Positions 22,585 through 35,760 are shown, counted from the stretch's first letter. The stretch: 64,000 bases of DNA from Panulirus ornatus (GCF_036320965.1 NC_092238.1:24413903-24477902), one strand, 5' to 3'. The notes: generated by a model from the letters alone, not told the origin. Program-made: numbers and translations.

Positions 22585-22592
22585 TTATTTAT
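22526..22592. repeat. A run, (TA)n and (TTTA)n between two facing RTE tails
   Basis: About 26 A, then about 14 TA, then TTTATTTATTTATTTT. These are the tails of the plus-strand copy on the left and the minus-strand copy on the right, back to back. Confidence 0.85.
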
Positions 22593-23665
22593 TTATTTTG
22601 CTTTGTCGCTGTCTCCCGCGTTTGCGAGGTAGCGTAAGGAAACAGACAAAAGAAATGGCCCAACCCACCCCATACACATGTATATACATACACGTCCCCA
22701 CACGCAAATATACATACCTATACATCTCAATGTACACATATACATACACACACAGACATATACATATATACACATGCACACAATTCACACTGTCTGCCTT
22801 TATTCATTCCCATCGCCACCTCGCCACACATGGAATAACATCCCCCTCCCCCCTCATGTGTGCGAGGTAGCACTAAGAAAAGACAACAAAGGCCCCATTC
22901 ATTCACACTCAGTCTCTAGCTGTCATGCAATAATGCCCGAAACCACAGCTCCCTTTCCACATCCAGGCCCCACAGAACTTTCCATGGTTTACCCTAGACG
23001 CTTCACATGCCCTGGTTCAATCCACTGACAGCACGTCAACCCCGGTATACCACATTGTTCCAATTCACTCTATTCCTTGCACACCTTTCAACCTCCTGCA
23101 TGTTCAGGCCCCGATCACTCAAAATCTTTTTCACTCCATTTTTCCACCTCCAATTTGGTCTCCCACTTCTCGTTCCCTCCACCTCTGACACATATATCCT
23201 CTTGGTCAATCTTTCCTCACTCATTCTCTTCATGTGACCAAACCATTTCAAAACACCCTCTTCTGCTCTCTCAACCACACTCTTTTAATTGCCAAACATC
23301 TCTCTTACCTTATTATTACTTAATCAAACCACCTCACACCACATATTGTACTCAAACATCTCATTTCCAGCACATCCACCCTCCTCCACACAACTCTATC
23401 CATAGCCCATGCCTCGCAACCATATAACATTGTTGGAACCTCTACTCCTTCAAACATACCCATTTTTGCTTTCTGAGATAATGTTCTCGACTTCCACACA
23501 TTCTTCAACACTCCCAGAACTTTCGCCCCCTCCCCCACCCTGTGACTCACTTCCACTTCCATGGTTCCACCCGCTGCTGAGTCCACACCCGGATATCTAA
23601 AACATTTCACTTCCTCTAGTTTTTCTCCATTCAGTCTTACCTCCCATTAAATTGTCCCTCAACCT
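22593..23665 (-). mobile_element. RTE-like copy with long 3' UTR, truncated
   Basis: Terminal module and (TTTA)n tail at 22,593-22,660, long 3' UTR to about 23,000, and C-terminal coding region to 23,665. Frame breaks are visible (for example TRSGRPNW lacking two residues, and a stop near 23,285). It ends abruptly where the opposite strand of the same family begins. Confidence 0.85.
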
Positions 23666-24080
23666 TTGATCGAGTAAGTAATCAAAGAGTAAGAGAGATG
23701 TGTGGTAAAAAAAAAAAGAGTGTGGTTGAGAGAGCAGAAGAGGGTGTGTTAAAATGGTTTGGTCACATGGAGAGAATGAGTGAGGAAAGATTGACAAAGA
23801 TGATATATGTGTCTGAGGTGTAGGGAACAAGGAGAAGCAGGAGACCATATTGGAGGAAAGATGGAGTGAAAAAGATTTCGAGTGATCTAGGCCTGAACAT
23901 ACAGGAGGGTAAGAGGTGTGAAAGGAATACAGTGAAATGGAACGATGTGGTATACTGGAGTTGACATGCTGTCAATGGATTGAACCAGGGCGTGTGAAGC
24001 ATCTGGGGTAAACCATGCAAAGGTCTGTGGGGCCTGCATGTGGAAAGGGAGCTGAGGTTTCCGTGCATTAGTCATAACAA
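23666..24080 (+). mobile_element. RTE-like C-terminal and 3' UTR fragment, inverted to its neighbour
   Basis: It starts at FDRVSNQRVREM-like codons, passes LKWFGHMERMSEERLTK (with frameshifts after an A11 run at 23,707-23,717) and stops within the 3' UTR (GGTTTCCGTGCATTAGTCAT). There is no tail. Confidence 0.8.
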
Positions 24081-24519
24081 TGAGGGCATGTTCAAAGTTA
24101 TTTCCTTATATAATTTTAACCTAAATTTCATGAAATCACTCTTCTTAATAAGACAAACAACAACTGGTCTTTTCTGAATAACTCCTATGCAAAAATTGCA
24201 ATAACTCTCAATGGACTTAATGTTAAGCAAATATTTCCCCAAACCTACAAATTACAACTCTTACAAAAGAAAGTTCCTCCACTCATTGACCAAATGCGGA
24301 TGAAAGTGGCATAAAAAAATCAATTACACACTTTTAATATACTATACCTCTGAAAAATCACGTAAACCTCTAGCACAAAAGAAATAATGGTGAGTTATGA
24401 ATATCAAGAAAAATGCAAGGTTAATCAATGTAATTATATGTGATACTCTTGTAAGTGATAAAAAGAACCTTTGAAAAATTTACTTAACCTCCATAACAGA
24501 CAAGATCTATCTTACTTTC

Positions 24520-25340
24520 CAGCATTTTAGTTGAAATAAACTAGACACAGCTATGACTGAGCATCACGCCAACAGCAAGTGAATGTTACCAAACAGGTGA
24601 CAGACCAAGCAGCCATCCATGCCAATGCCCAACATCTCCCAGAAATGACATTCTACATGGTTCCTAGCAAAATACCTTCAGCATCACTTTCTTCATTTTG
24701 GTAAAATACCCTATAATGCTCCAAACCAGGCTCTACAGCCTATACTCTGTTCTTTAAACATTATACCACTGCAGCAGATCAAAATCACCCAATATCCAAA
24801 GTTAGTTTCGATATGGCTAGACGGGTAATCTCCCACATGAATTTGTTAAAATTCCAAAGAAATCTGTCAGCACAATCTTTTAAGTTTTAAAGAAATTGTC
24901 AGCTCAAAAGCCTTGGTAAAGCTGACTCTTTTTCATAAGTCACATCTACCATGAAATTACCTCCTACAGCAGAATTAAGTAACACTACTTTCACGGTACC
25001 ACAAAGACAGATCATGGCTTTGGAAGAATACATGACAACGTGGAGGGGTACAAAGATTTGAAAAATGTGGGGTTTATTAATGAAAAAGTAGGTATAGCAT
25101 TTGTAGAAATAAAAAGAACTTAGGAAAAGATCACTTAACCTCCCAAAGAAACAAGAATAAAGAGAAGAAACATACCACCAATGACGTATAACTTCCCCTA
25201 GCATAACGTGGTACGCTGCTGGGGAATGTGAAGAATGGCTACTTGCTTGGATTTTGGAGGTGACACGAACAGCCACTTAGTCTCTTGGCACAATGCTCAG
25301 TCATAGTAGTGTCTAGTATTTCAACTAAAATTTTGAAAAT
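24520..25340. repeat. unclassified element with ~45-bp inverted ends
   Basis: TTTTAGTTGAAATA...CTAGACAC...CTATGACTGAGCAT at 24,525-24,570 recurs in reverse complement at 25,285-25,330. A second block (AAAAAGAACTT...GAAAA...ACTTAACCTCC) is repeated directly at about 24,455-24,500 and 25,108-25,150. It may be a non-autonomous DNA transposon or two members of a dispersed repeat in opposite orientation. Confidence 0.4.
25176..25290 (-). pseudogene. possible kelch-repeat exon remnant
   Basis: The minus strand reads SPAAYHVML and, one frame away, GKLYVIGG, directly followed by a GTATGT donor-like site. Adjacent, these would form the core of a kelch blade (YHxxxL-GKLYVIGG), so a frameshifted exon of a kelch protein is possible. 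It is a single short motif and could be coincidence. Confidence 0.25.
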
Positions 25341-25482
25341 TAATATAATTCTTATTATCTTGGCTGCTATGAAACTCTGGTAAGGTTTTCATAAGTTCTG
25401 TTGAGTATTTTACATGTTTCACCCTAACTAACTCCACATATTCCCTGATACCCTGATATTCATAACCCTCACCAGAAAAAAA

Positions 25483-26065
25483 TACCTGGGAGTGGACATG
25501 GCAGGAGATGAAACGATGGTAGCTGAAGTGAGTTGGAGGGTGGGAGAGGGAAAAAAGGTCTTGGGTGCATTGACAAGAGTAAGGAAGTTATTGTCTGTAA
25601 GTGTGAAGATGGGTTTTCAAGGTACAGCAGTCCCATCTGTATTGCATGGATGTGACCTTGAATGCAAAAGGATGTGTGTGGATATATGGAAAGGATGAGT
25701 GAAGAAATTCTGACAAAAAGGACTTATGTGGCAGAAGAACAGAGAGTAAGAGGGAGGGGGAAGAATGAGAAGGAGACAGAAAGATGGCATGAAATAGGCT
25801 ATGAGGTTTCAGAGCCTGAGCATTCAGGAGGAAGAAAGGCATACATGGTATAGAGCAAATTGAAGCAATGAAGTTTATGGGAAAAATGTCCTCAACTTGG
25901 ACTCATGAAATGGTCAGTAGAAACATTTTATGGTGGCTCCTGGTTTAGATGTAAAATACATGACAGCTAAAGAGTGTATGTAAGCAACTGAAGTTGCTTT
26001 ATCTGTTACAGGTGCTACCTCATTAGAATAGGAAAAAGTGAATAAGCATGAATAAAATAATACTG
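25483..26065 (+). mobile_element. old RTE-like 3' part with deletions
   Basis: YLGVDMAGDETMVAEVSWRV, then a shortened YGCE-type block, MERMSEEILTKR, a decayed NRVNW region and a long 3' UTR. It ends at a weak tail (GCTACCTCATTAGAATAGG, then GAATAAAATAA). It is dead and strongly diverged. Confidence 0.65.
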
Positions 26066-26069
26066 TAAT

Positions 26070-29000
26070 TCATCAGTTCCCCTCAAATCAAAATTAGCTA
26101 TGGATACAATATTGAGTTATTTCTTTGTGCACTGTCAGAGTAATGGTTAGAAAATAACAAAAGGGTTGCACAGTATGAAATGAAGCATCATATTTCATTC
26201 TGCAATACTAGATTAAGTGATAGCAGAGAGGTAGGAATATCAGGAAAATGGAGTAATTAATATAATGAAAGAGTTAATAGAAAAAGTCAAAAACTTTTAC
26301 AGAATCTGAGAAAAACCTCACCCAACCGGTTGCTAAGCTGTTGAGATGTACCTTAATATTTGAATATCTAGTCCAAATTTGAATAACATTTAGCTGTTGA
26401 TGAATGTCAATAAACAGATAACAGACCAAGCAGCCACGTCTCCCACCACCCAACCTCCTAACAATCAGCCATCTCATGCAGTTCCCAGTAGCAAACAAAG
26501 GAAGCCACAGTATACTTCAATAAGACCACTGAAAATCAAAGTAAATATTGACAACTAATTAGCTAGAGTGAGGTTTTCATAAGTTCTGTTATTTTTTTTT
26601 CTTAAAGTGTTTTACATACTTTTACCTTAAGTAATCCTACATTTTCTCTGATATACCACTTAGATAGTATAATGCTCTACAACTGTTCTAATATTCTCAA
26701 AACACAACACTAATGTTGCAGGCAAAAATCATTCAAAATTCAAAGGTACTAGCAATGCAAAGCTAATCTGGTAAATGACCATTCCCACTACCATCGACTC
26801 GGTGGAGCTGTGGTTAGCACCACTGACAATTAATTTACTGGCCAAGAGGCTGACACACAAGCAAGAAGAAAGGACATAACTCATACAACTGTTCAATCTC
26901 ACCCTAGCTGGCAGAAATATAGGTAACATCTTCAGTGAGACAGGCCTAACCAGCTGATGGCTTGTAACTCAATCAGAATTAACATAAGGAAGTCCAAATC
27001 TAGAATTATGGCTTGTACTAACAAGCTAGTGAGTCTACAGAAAGTTAGTACTTTACTACTATTGCCTTAATTGATATCATGCAAAATCCACGGCTAGTTC
27101 TGAAACAGGAGTAAACTAGTAAATCACCTGAAATACAATACTCCAAATGTTCTGAAATTTTTGTTCTATTCCTAAGCATTACATCTTTGAAAAAACATTA
27201 TCCAAAGCAAAATCTGATGCATACCTAACCTAACTAAATCCAGTGAAATAATGGATGCATCTAATACATTTCAATTATAACAGTAGAAATTAAGGTATAT
27301 CTCAGTACTAGAAATAAGTATTCACAATAAAATTAATTAAAGATGGTCTAAGAAACTTGGAATGCATCAATGGAGTGGGAAACGAAACTGTGATAGAAAT
27401 GATAAACAGACTGGCCATAGTTGTAAGTTGTTTCGTGTGTATGGATGATTCAATAACTCGCAAATAACAAAAGGAATGCATGAAAGTGAAGACAAGTACA
27501 CCTTTTTCATCTTACAGTATATAGTCATGGAAATGACTCTGAAGGTGATTAACATAGAACATAGTAATTAAAATAAGGATATATCTGCTATCCAGGATGG
27601 GAGTTGTAACACAAACTTACTTAGTTAAATGCATTTGCATTGACATTAAATTCACATATGAATAATTGGCATGCATTAAGGCAGCTCAGAATCAAAAGGA
27701 ATATGGGAACCCAGCTCTCTCTTCAAGGAAAACACACACACACACCATTTGTAATATGACTGACATTAATGTATCTTTTTGTTTTGTTTCTGTATTGGTT
27801 TAGCACTTCAACTGATGTAGAGAAATAATAATATGCATCAAAAAAGAGAATCAAAATCTAAGTGAACAAAAAATTCATATCAAACAGGGAATGTAAGGGT
27901 ATTTGTAATTCTTATTCAAAGTCAACAATACTTTTTCAGAACTCACGTACAGCCCTGTGGGTAGTCTGTTAAGAAAAATCATACCATTAATCTATAATTC
28001 AGCAAGTCATTTCCATCTTGAGATATACTCATCAAACAAGAATACAAAGCATATCTTGAATATATGTCATCATGATTTTACTTCAGATAATTAATTCTAT
28101 TCCTGGGGACAGGGCAGAAAGAATACAGCAATGATTTAATCGACATGATATATATTGTACTAAATATCTAATTTGAATACACCACAAATAAAGCTCTCAT
28201 CAATAGTATTATCATCACTTAAAAACAGTCATATCAATAACGAAAGAGCTAAAACCATACTGTCATGTCATCATCTTGCTTATTTCCAAATATTGTTTTG
28301 TGTTTCTAGGTATGAGTGAAGTAAAATGAATAATCAGACAAACTAACAATCTATTATCAGTCCAAAATGATTTATAGAAATAAGGATAGGCCGAGAAATC
28401 ATCTTCAGATGTAGTGGAAACATGTTTAACAAGGTGGACTTTATCAATACAAAGAAGAAAATATCAAAGTGACACCACCTGGGGAGACCTGTCAACATCA
28501 GTCTAATTAACGTTTTCCATCATCTTCCCAGTACATCTTACCCAAAGGTAATTTCTCCATGGAAGAGTTAAGGCCTACACCACTTGCGTTTTGGCTGTTT
28601 CATTAATCACACCCAATGTCTATTTATTTCAAGTTTTTTTTTTTTTTCAACTTTTCAAGTTTGTCATCCATGATGTTTATATTGGTTTGGGAGGACTAAA
28701 TCGCGACACAATCGAACCGATTTTTTTTCTTTGACTAGCTGTAAATCGTTTCTATATCGCACAATATTTTCCCAGATTGACATGCACAGACATTCTGGTG
28801 TATCTTGGCTAATTTTAGCACATTTTGGGGTTTTGTCGTACCGGCCGGTTCCCTTCTACAAAAGTTTCACGAGCGCTTTCACGCTTTCATACATATTTCT
28901 TCCAAACCTGTGGTGCCTCTCAGTAAAACATATTTATTCAAAATCATTCCAAAATAATCAGATTATGTACTCAAGATAATTCAACGAAAGCACAATAAGA

Positions 29001-29290
29001 CCCTACGTGTCACAGGTATATTTCCACACCGGGAGAACTGTACCGCACTAAACGTAATAAATGTGCCAGATGCACGAATAAGTAACAATCGACTATCGTA
29101 CGTCTATCTATTTGTTACTGTCCTTAGCAATAAATATGAATAAGGGAAAAAAGAGGGAAAAGAGGAGGAAATTAAAAGATGATACAGATTATATTTATAC
29201 AATGGACCAGTATACGACTCAGAGTAGTAATTGATACGATATACAGGAAGGGGTTGATAAAAAGACAACCTGCCAGGCTGTGACATGACT
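26070..29290. other. no gene seen; scattered repeat traces
   Basis: Short blocks at 26,410-26,440 (ACAGACCAAGCAGCCA) and 26,571-26,650 (GAGGTTTTCATAAGTTCTGTT) recur at 24,600 and 25,380 in the same order, so an unclassified dispersed repeat is present. A short (AC)n lies at 27,729-27,744. Positions about 28,690-28,880 are richer in CpG than their surroundings (AATCGCGACAC, ACCGGCCGG) and could hold a promoter or non-coding first exon, for example of the minus-strand rhodanese gene, but nothing proves it. Confidence 0.35.
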
Positions 29291-29299
29291 CACAAGCTG

Positions 29300-29640
29300 A
29301 AAACCTTTATGTAGGAGACTTCAACGTACACCATAGAAAGTAGTCGAATTCTTATACAAATCGTGGGTGGGATAGAGCCCTTACATTCTCCAATCTTAAT
29401 TATCTAGAGCAAACCATCATCTAGGTGACCCAAAGTCCTGAACGATGTGACCACAAAAACGAGACTGACTATCTATGACTCCAAACCAACGGTCATAGAA
29501 TTATTTTAGAAATATAATATGCTTCTTTGATTTACTATACACCAAAGGGATCTGATGGATTTGGTTTGAAGAAAACTCTCCCTCCCTACGACTCCCACTC
29601 GGCAATTTATTCATCACTACACTGAATCATTGCAAGCGTG
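29300..29640 (+). mobile_element. Jockey/CR1-like endonuclease remnant
   Basis: Frame pieces read YVGDFNVHHRK (catalytic GDFN-type motif), then NRGWDRALTFSNLNYLEQT and ETDYL, then a YYTPKGSD region where SDH would be expected. This is the AP-endonuclease order of Jockey/CR1-type LINEs, distinct from the RTE family. Stops interrupt it. Confidence 0.6.
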
Positions 29641-29649
29641 TTATCCTTA

Positions 29650-30550
29650 AGACAAACGTGTGAAAAATACTGAGAAACAAGATTCTGTATGTAACATTTG
29701 TAGACTCGGGGAAAGTATGATAAAGTTCATAGAGATGCTTTGTGGAAGGTATCACGAACAACTGGGAGTGGGACTCGGTAGGAAAGCTGCAGAAAGGTTT
29801 ACCGAGTTTTTATTCAGGTAGTAAGGCGCGTGTGTGAGTAGGAAGAGGAGGGCGAGACGTTCCATGTAAAGGAGAGTCTGCAGCAAGGAAGTGTGGTGTT
29901 ATCTTGGCTGTTCAATCTGTTTATGGATATTGTTGTGCGGGAAGTTGAATGCCAGGGTTTTGGGCCCGGAAAAGGTTGGTCTCCTATCTAGCACGGTTGG
30001 AAGTGCTTGATAGGAGAGTCATTTATTGTTTTCCGATGACATGTCATTGGTGGCAGAATCGAATCAGTAACTGTAGAATTTTGTTTCCGAAGTCGGGAAA
30101 GTGTGTTTAAAGAGATACTTGACTGTAAATATGAATACAAGCAAGTCATTAGGTTTAGCACTGGAAAGAAACAGGTTAGTTGAGGTGTGAGTTTGAAGGG
30201 AGAAAAGTAGGAGGAAGTAGGGAGGGTATTTTAGATAGTTGGGAAAGGTCATGGCAACAAATGTAACCATAGAAGCAGAGGTGAGTCATAGGGTGGGTTT
30301 CAGGTGGCAACGTTCTGGGAGCATTTAGGAATATACAGATAGAGAATGGGCGAGATGCTATCCAGAGTGAACAAGAGTACATGAAGCAATCGGGGGAAAC
30401 CGTAGAAAAGTCTGTGGGGGCTGGTTGTGGAGCTGTGGTTTCGGTGCATTACATATGACAGTTTGAGAATAGATGTGAGCGAATGCGGCCTTTCTTCGGC
30501 TGTTCCTGGCGCTACTTCACAAACACGGGAAACAGCGATCAAGTATGAAA
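29650..30550 (+). mobile_element. old RTE-like RT and 3' UTR fragment
   Basis: It carries the equivalents of EKYxEKQ, VTFVDSGKVxDKV, LWKVS, QQGSVVLSWLFNLFMD and a decayed FSDDMSLVAES (the catalytic DD is still visible at about 30,035). A large jump leads to the 3' UTR, which ends in a tail (GCGCTACTTCACAAACACGG) at 30,545. Confidence 0.65.
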
Positions 30551-30627
30551 GAGAAAACAGGATTATATTTCTTTTATGTTAGCTGAGGCGGCACGAGCAG
30601 CTGAGGCCCAAATCAAGGCCATCCCAT

Positions 30628-31168
30628 AAAAGCTTCGTGATGCAACTCCACTGACTTCACTGCAGTAGTGGGTCCAATTGGGGCAAAGTTTATTATCATA
30701 CCTGGCTTCAAGATGCCATTATCAACGCGGCCACTGGCACTGTATCAATGCCACCAATCTTATACGCATCTTGCACAGAAGACGAGCAGGTTTGTCTACA
30801 GGTTGGGCTGGAGGGTCAACGTTATCCAAATCATCAAACAAGGTGGAATACTTGTATGACCTGCTCTTGAAGTCGATTGATTCCTGGGTCCACCAAGGTT
30901 GTTTTCAGATTTTTCAATCATGTTGTCACCACTAAAGCCAGAGATTGGGATGATAGGCACTGTAACAGGGTTGTAGCCAACCTTCTTAACATAAGCGACC
31001 AATTCCTTTTTGATTTCATCGAAACGATCCTTCCAGTACTTGGGCTTTGTGCTGTCCATCTTGTTAACTGCGATGATGAGCTGTTTGACACCTAGTGTGA
31101 AACAAAACAGAGTATGCTCACGGGGCCTTTCCGTTCTTTGAGATACCAGCTTCAAAGTCTCGAGTACC
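30628..31168 (-). pseudogene. eEF1A (translation elongation factor 1-alpha) pseudogene fragment
   Basis: The minus strand reads [12 protein letters not shown], then after a frameshift [16 protein letters not shown] and [13 protein letters not shown]. The effector-side block [46 protein letters not shown], the region matching [26 protein letters not shown] and [10 protein letters not shown] follow in order. This is the middle third of eEF1A, including the NKMD guanine-binding motif. There are several frameshifts and no introns across it, so it looks like a processed copy truncated at both ends. It lies between two RTE fragments and may have been retroposed by such an element. Confidence 0.88.
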
Positions 31169-31171
31169 AGC

Positions 31172-31518
31172 AGCAGGAGAAAGGTGGAATGTGGGCTGAT
31201 TAGAAAGGGTAGAGTGGTGCGACGAAGAAGTAAAGTAGTTAGTGAAAGAGAAAAGAGAGGCATTTGGACGATACTTACAAGGAAGGACTGCAAATAATTG
31301 GGAGATGTACAAAAGAAGGTGGCAGGAGGTCAATAAGAAGGTGCAAGGGTTGAAAAAGAGGGGAAATGAGAGTTGGTGTGAGAGAGTATCATTAAACTTT
31401 TGGAAGAAGGTAAATAACGTTCATAAGAAAAGAGAACAAATGCAAACATCAGTGAAAGGGGAAGTAATAACAGAGTGATGAAGAAAGGGAGATAGAGTGA
31501 GCATTTTAAAGGTTTATG
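31172..31518 (+). mobile_element. RTE-like linker fragment
   Basis: It encodes the region WCDEEVK...[38 protein letters not shown] and FWKKVNNVHKKREQMQTSVK, with deletions relative to other copies. It abuts the eEF1A pseudogene on the left and the satellite on the right. Confidence 0.75.
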
Positions 31519-31524
31519 TCTTCA

Positions 31525-34500
31525 ATTAACAGGTTAATTGAAAGTCGTAAAGACGACTAAACGATAATTCACCATATGTGTATTCAGCATGAAAAATACT
31601 TCATAAAATGAGTTTGTAAAGGAAATCTATTTTTCCGAAGAAAATGTCAAAAACCGAAGGTAATACTTCAGGGTATTTTTTGGTTCTAAAAACTTTTTGT
31701 TTCAAAATTGAAAAATAGAATACTCAAACACTTCTATACATGAATTAAACATGGAAAATATATCATAATGCTCTGAGTTGCCGATTCATACCACGTAAAT
31801 ATGATACAAAGGACAAGAAAGCATTTCAAAATTGACTCCATTTAACACCATAATTGAATGTCTTAAAGAAGACTAATCGGTATTTTAACATCAGTTTTGT
31901 AATTAGCATGAAAAATTCTTCTTATAATGACTTTTTAAAGGAAATCTATGCTTCTGACGAAAATGCCAAAAACAGAAGGCAATATATTCTTCCGGGTATT
32001 TTTTGGCTCCAAAATCTTTTTCTTTCAAAACTGAAAAATGGAATACTCAAACTCTTCTATACATGAATCAAACATGAAAATATATCATAATGCTTTGAGT
32101 TACCGATACATACCCAGTAAAAATAATACAAAGGACAAGACGCTATTTCAAAATTGACTTCATTTAACATCTTGATTGAATGTCATAATAACGACTAATC
32201 GGTATTTATACATCAGATTTTTATTTACTATGTAAAATACTTCTCATAATGAGTTTTAGAGAAAATCTATTTTTTTGAGAAAAGTGCCAAAATTGAAAGA
32301 CAGAATCTTCAAAAATTTCTATATATGAATTAAACATGGAAAATATGTCATAATGCTCTGAGTTGCCGATACATACCCAGAACGTATAATAGAAGGACAT
32401 GAAAGTATTTGAAAATTGACTTCACTTAAGACCTAAATTGAATATCATAAAGACGACTAATCGGTATTTTAACATCAGATTTGTATTTAGCATGAAAGAG
32501 TCTTCTTATACTGAGTTTTTAAAGGAAATCTATTTTTCTGACGAAAATGCCAAAAACCGAAGGTAATACTTCACGGTATATTTTAGCTCCAAAAAGTTTT
32601 GTTTCAAAACTGAAAAATAGAATATTCAAACACTTCCATACATGAATTGAACATGGAAAATATATCATAATGCTCTGAGTTACGATGCAAAGGAGAAAAA
32701 ATATTTTAGAATTGACTTCATTTAACAGCTTAAATGAATGTCATAAAGACGACTAATCGATATTTGTACATCAGATTTGTATTTAGTATGAAAAATTCTT
32801 CTTATAATGAGTTTTTAAAGGAAATCTATTTTTTCTGAGAAAAATGCCAAAAACCGAAGGTAATACTTCAGGGGATTTTTTGGCTCCAAAAACTTTTTGT
32901 TTCAGAATTGAAAAATAGAATACTCAAACACCTCTATACATGAATTAAACATGAAAATATATCATAATGCTCTGAGTTACCGATACATACCCAGTAAATA
33001 TAATACAAAGGACAAGAAACTATTTCAAAATTGACTTCATTTAACAGCTTAATGGAATGTCATAAAGACGACTAATCGATATTTCTACATCAGATTTCTA
33101 TTCACCATGAAAAATACGTCTTATCAGGAGTTTTTAAAGGAAATCTATTTTTCTGACGAAAATGCCAAAAACCGAAGGTAATACTTCAGGGTATTCATTG
33201 GCTCCAAAAACTTTTTCTTTCAAAATTGAAAAATAGAATACTTAAACACCTCTATACATGAATTAAACATGGAAAATATATCATAATGCTTTGAGTTACC
33301 GATACATATCCAGAAATTATGATACAAAGGACAAGAAAGTATGTCAAAATTGACTTCATTTAACAGCTTAAATGGATGTCATAAAGACGACTAATCGATA
33401 TTTGTACATCATATTTGTATTTAGCATGAAAAATACTTCTTATAATAACTTTTTTAAAGGAAATCTAATTTTCTGAGAAAAATGCCAAAAACTGAAGGTA
33501 ATACTTCAGAGAATTTTTTGGCTCCAAAAACTTTTTGTTTCAAAATTGAAAAATAGAGTACTCAGACACTTCTATACATGAATTAAACATGGAAAATATA
33601 TCATAATGCTCTGAGGTACCGATACATACCCAGTAAATACGATGCAAAGGAGTAGAAAATATTTTAGAATTGACTTCATTTAACAGCTTAATGGAATGTC
33701 ATAAAGACGACTAATCGATATTTTTACATCAGATTTCTATTCAGCATGAAAAATACTTCTTATAATGAGTTTTTAAAGGAAATCTATTTTTCTGAGAAAA
33801 ATGCCAAAAACCGAAGGTAATACTTCAGGGTATTTCTTGGCTACAAAAACGTTTTGTCTCAAAATTGAAAAACAGAATACCCTAAGCAATTTTATACATG
33901 AATTAAACATGGAAAATATATCATAATTGTCTGAGTTACCGATACATACCCAGTAAATATGATACAAAGGACAAGAAAGTATTTAAATATTGACTTCACT
34001 TAACACCTTAATTGAACGTCATAAAGACGACTAATCGGTATTTTAACATCATTTTTGTATTTAGCATGAAAAGGTCTTCTTGTAATGAGTTTTTAAAGGA
34101 AATCTATTTTTTTGAGAAAAATGCCAAAAACCGAAGGTAATACTTCAGGAGATTTTTTGGCTTCAAAAACTTTTTGTATCAAAATTGAAAAATAGAATTC
34201 TCAAACACCTTCATACAAAAATTAAACATGGAAAATATATCATAATCCTCTGAGGTATCGATACATACCCAGTAAATATGATAAAAATGACAAGAAGCAT
34301 TTCAAAATTGACTTCACTTAACACCTTAATTGAATGTCATAAACACGACTAATCGATATTTTAACATCAGATTTGTATTTAGCATGAAAAATTCTTCTTA
34401 TAACGAGTTTTTAAAGGAAATCTATTTTTCTGACGAAAATGCCAAAAACCGAAGGTATTACCTCAGGGTATTTTTTGGCTCCAAAAACTTTTTCTTTCAA

Positions 34501-35760
34501 AATTGAAAGACAGAATATTCAAACATTTCTATACATGAATTAAACATGGAAAATGTGTTATAATGCTCTGAGTTACAGATACATAAGCAGTAAATATAAT
34601 AACAGAACAAGAAAGTACTTATAACTGAATATATTTAACAGCTTAACTGAATGTCATCAAGACGACTAAACGATATTTTAACACCAGATTTGTATTCAGC
34701 ATTCAATATACTTCTCATAATGAGTTTTTAAAGGAAATCAATTTTTCTGAGAAAATGCCAAAAATTGAAGGTAATACTTCAAGGTACTTCTTGGATCCAA
34801 AAACCTTTTGCTTCAAAATTGAAAGATGAAATATTCAAACACTTCTATACACGGTATAATCATGGAAAATATATCATAATGCTTTTACCGCTACATACCC
34901 AGTAAAGATGATGCAAAGAGAAATATTTGAAAATTGACTTCATTGAACAGCTTAATTGAATGTCATAAAGAGGACTAAACGATATGTTAACACCAGATTT
35001 GTATTCGGCATGAAAAATACTTCTTATAATGAGTTTTTAAAGGAAATACATTTTTCTGAGAAAAATGCCAAAAATTGAAGGTTCACGAGATAATTTACCT
35101 CGAAAAACTTTTTGTTTTAGAATTGAAAGATGAGATATTCAAACACATCTATACTTGAAATAATCATGGAAATATATATCATAATGCTCTTACCGCTACA
35201 TACCCAGTAAATACGATGGAAAGGAACAAGAAATATTTCAAAACTAATTTAACAGCTTAATTGAATGTCATGAAGACGACTAAACGATATTTCAACACCA
35301 GATTCGTATTCAGCGTATAATATGCTTCTCATAATGAGTTTTTAAAGGAAATAAATTTTTCTGAGAAGAAGCCAAAAATTGAAGGTAATTACTTCAAGGT
35401 ACCTTTTCGCTCCAAAAAATTTTGTTTCAAAATTGAAAGAAGAAATATTCAAACACTTCTATACAAGAAATAATTATAAAAAATATATCATAATGCTCTC
35501 AGTTCCCGATATATACTCAGTAAATAAGATGCAAAGAAGAAATATTTTAAAATTGACTTCATTTAACAACTTAATTGAGTGTCATTAAGAGGACTAAACG
35601 GTATTTTAACACCAGCATGAAAGACACTTATAATGAGTTTTTAAAGGAAATCTATCTGAGAAAAATGCCAAAAATTGAAGGTAACAGTTCAAGGTATTCT
35701 TTTAGCCCAAAAAATTCTTAGTTTCAAAATTGAAAGATGAAATATTCAAACACTTCTACT
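31525..35760 (+). repeat. ~0.31-kb-unit satellite array, part 1
   Basis: The anchor TAATTGAATGTCATAAAGACGAC or close variants begins at about 31,531, 31,849, 32,172, 32,435, 32,730, 33,050, 33,369, 33,691, 34,010, 34,327, 34,644, 34,952, 35,258 and 35,570, so spacing is mostly 305-323 bp (one 262-bp unit). Other constant blocks are GAGTTTTTAAAGGAAATCTA, AAAATGCCAAAAACCGAAGG, ATATCATAATGCTCTGAG and ACATACCCAGTAAATA. Units before ~34.6 kb have GAATTAAACATGG; later ones have GAAATAATCATGG, marking two subfamilies. No unit codes for protein. Confidence 0.93.

Noticed and set aside
30590..30600. GGCACGAG next to the eEF1A pseudogene, reminiscent of a cDNA-library adaptor
   Set aside because: Eight bases can occur by chance, and the flanking DNA is genomic repeat on both sides with an old, damaged pseudogene.
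30628..31168. Functional eEF1A gene
   Set aside because: Frameshifts, stops and truncation at both ends; no exons for the N- or C-terminal domains nearby.
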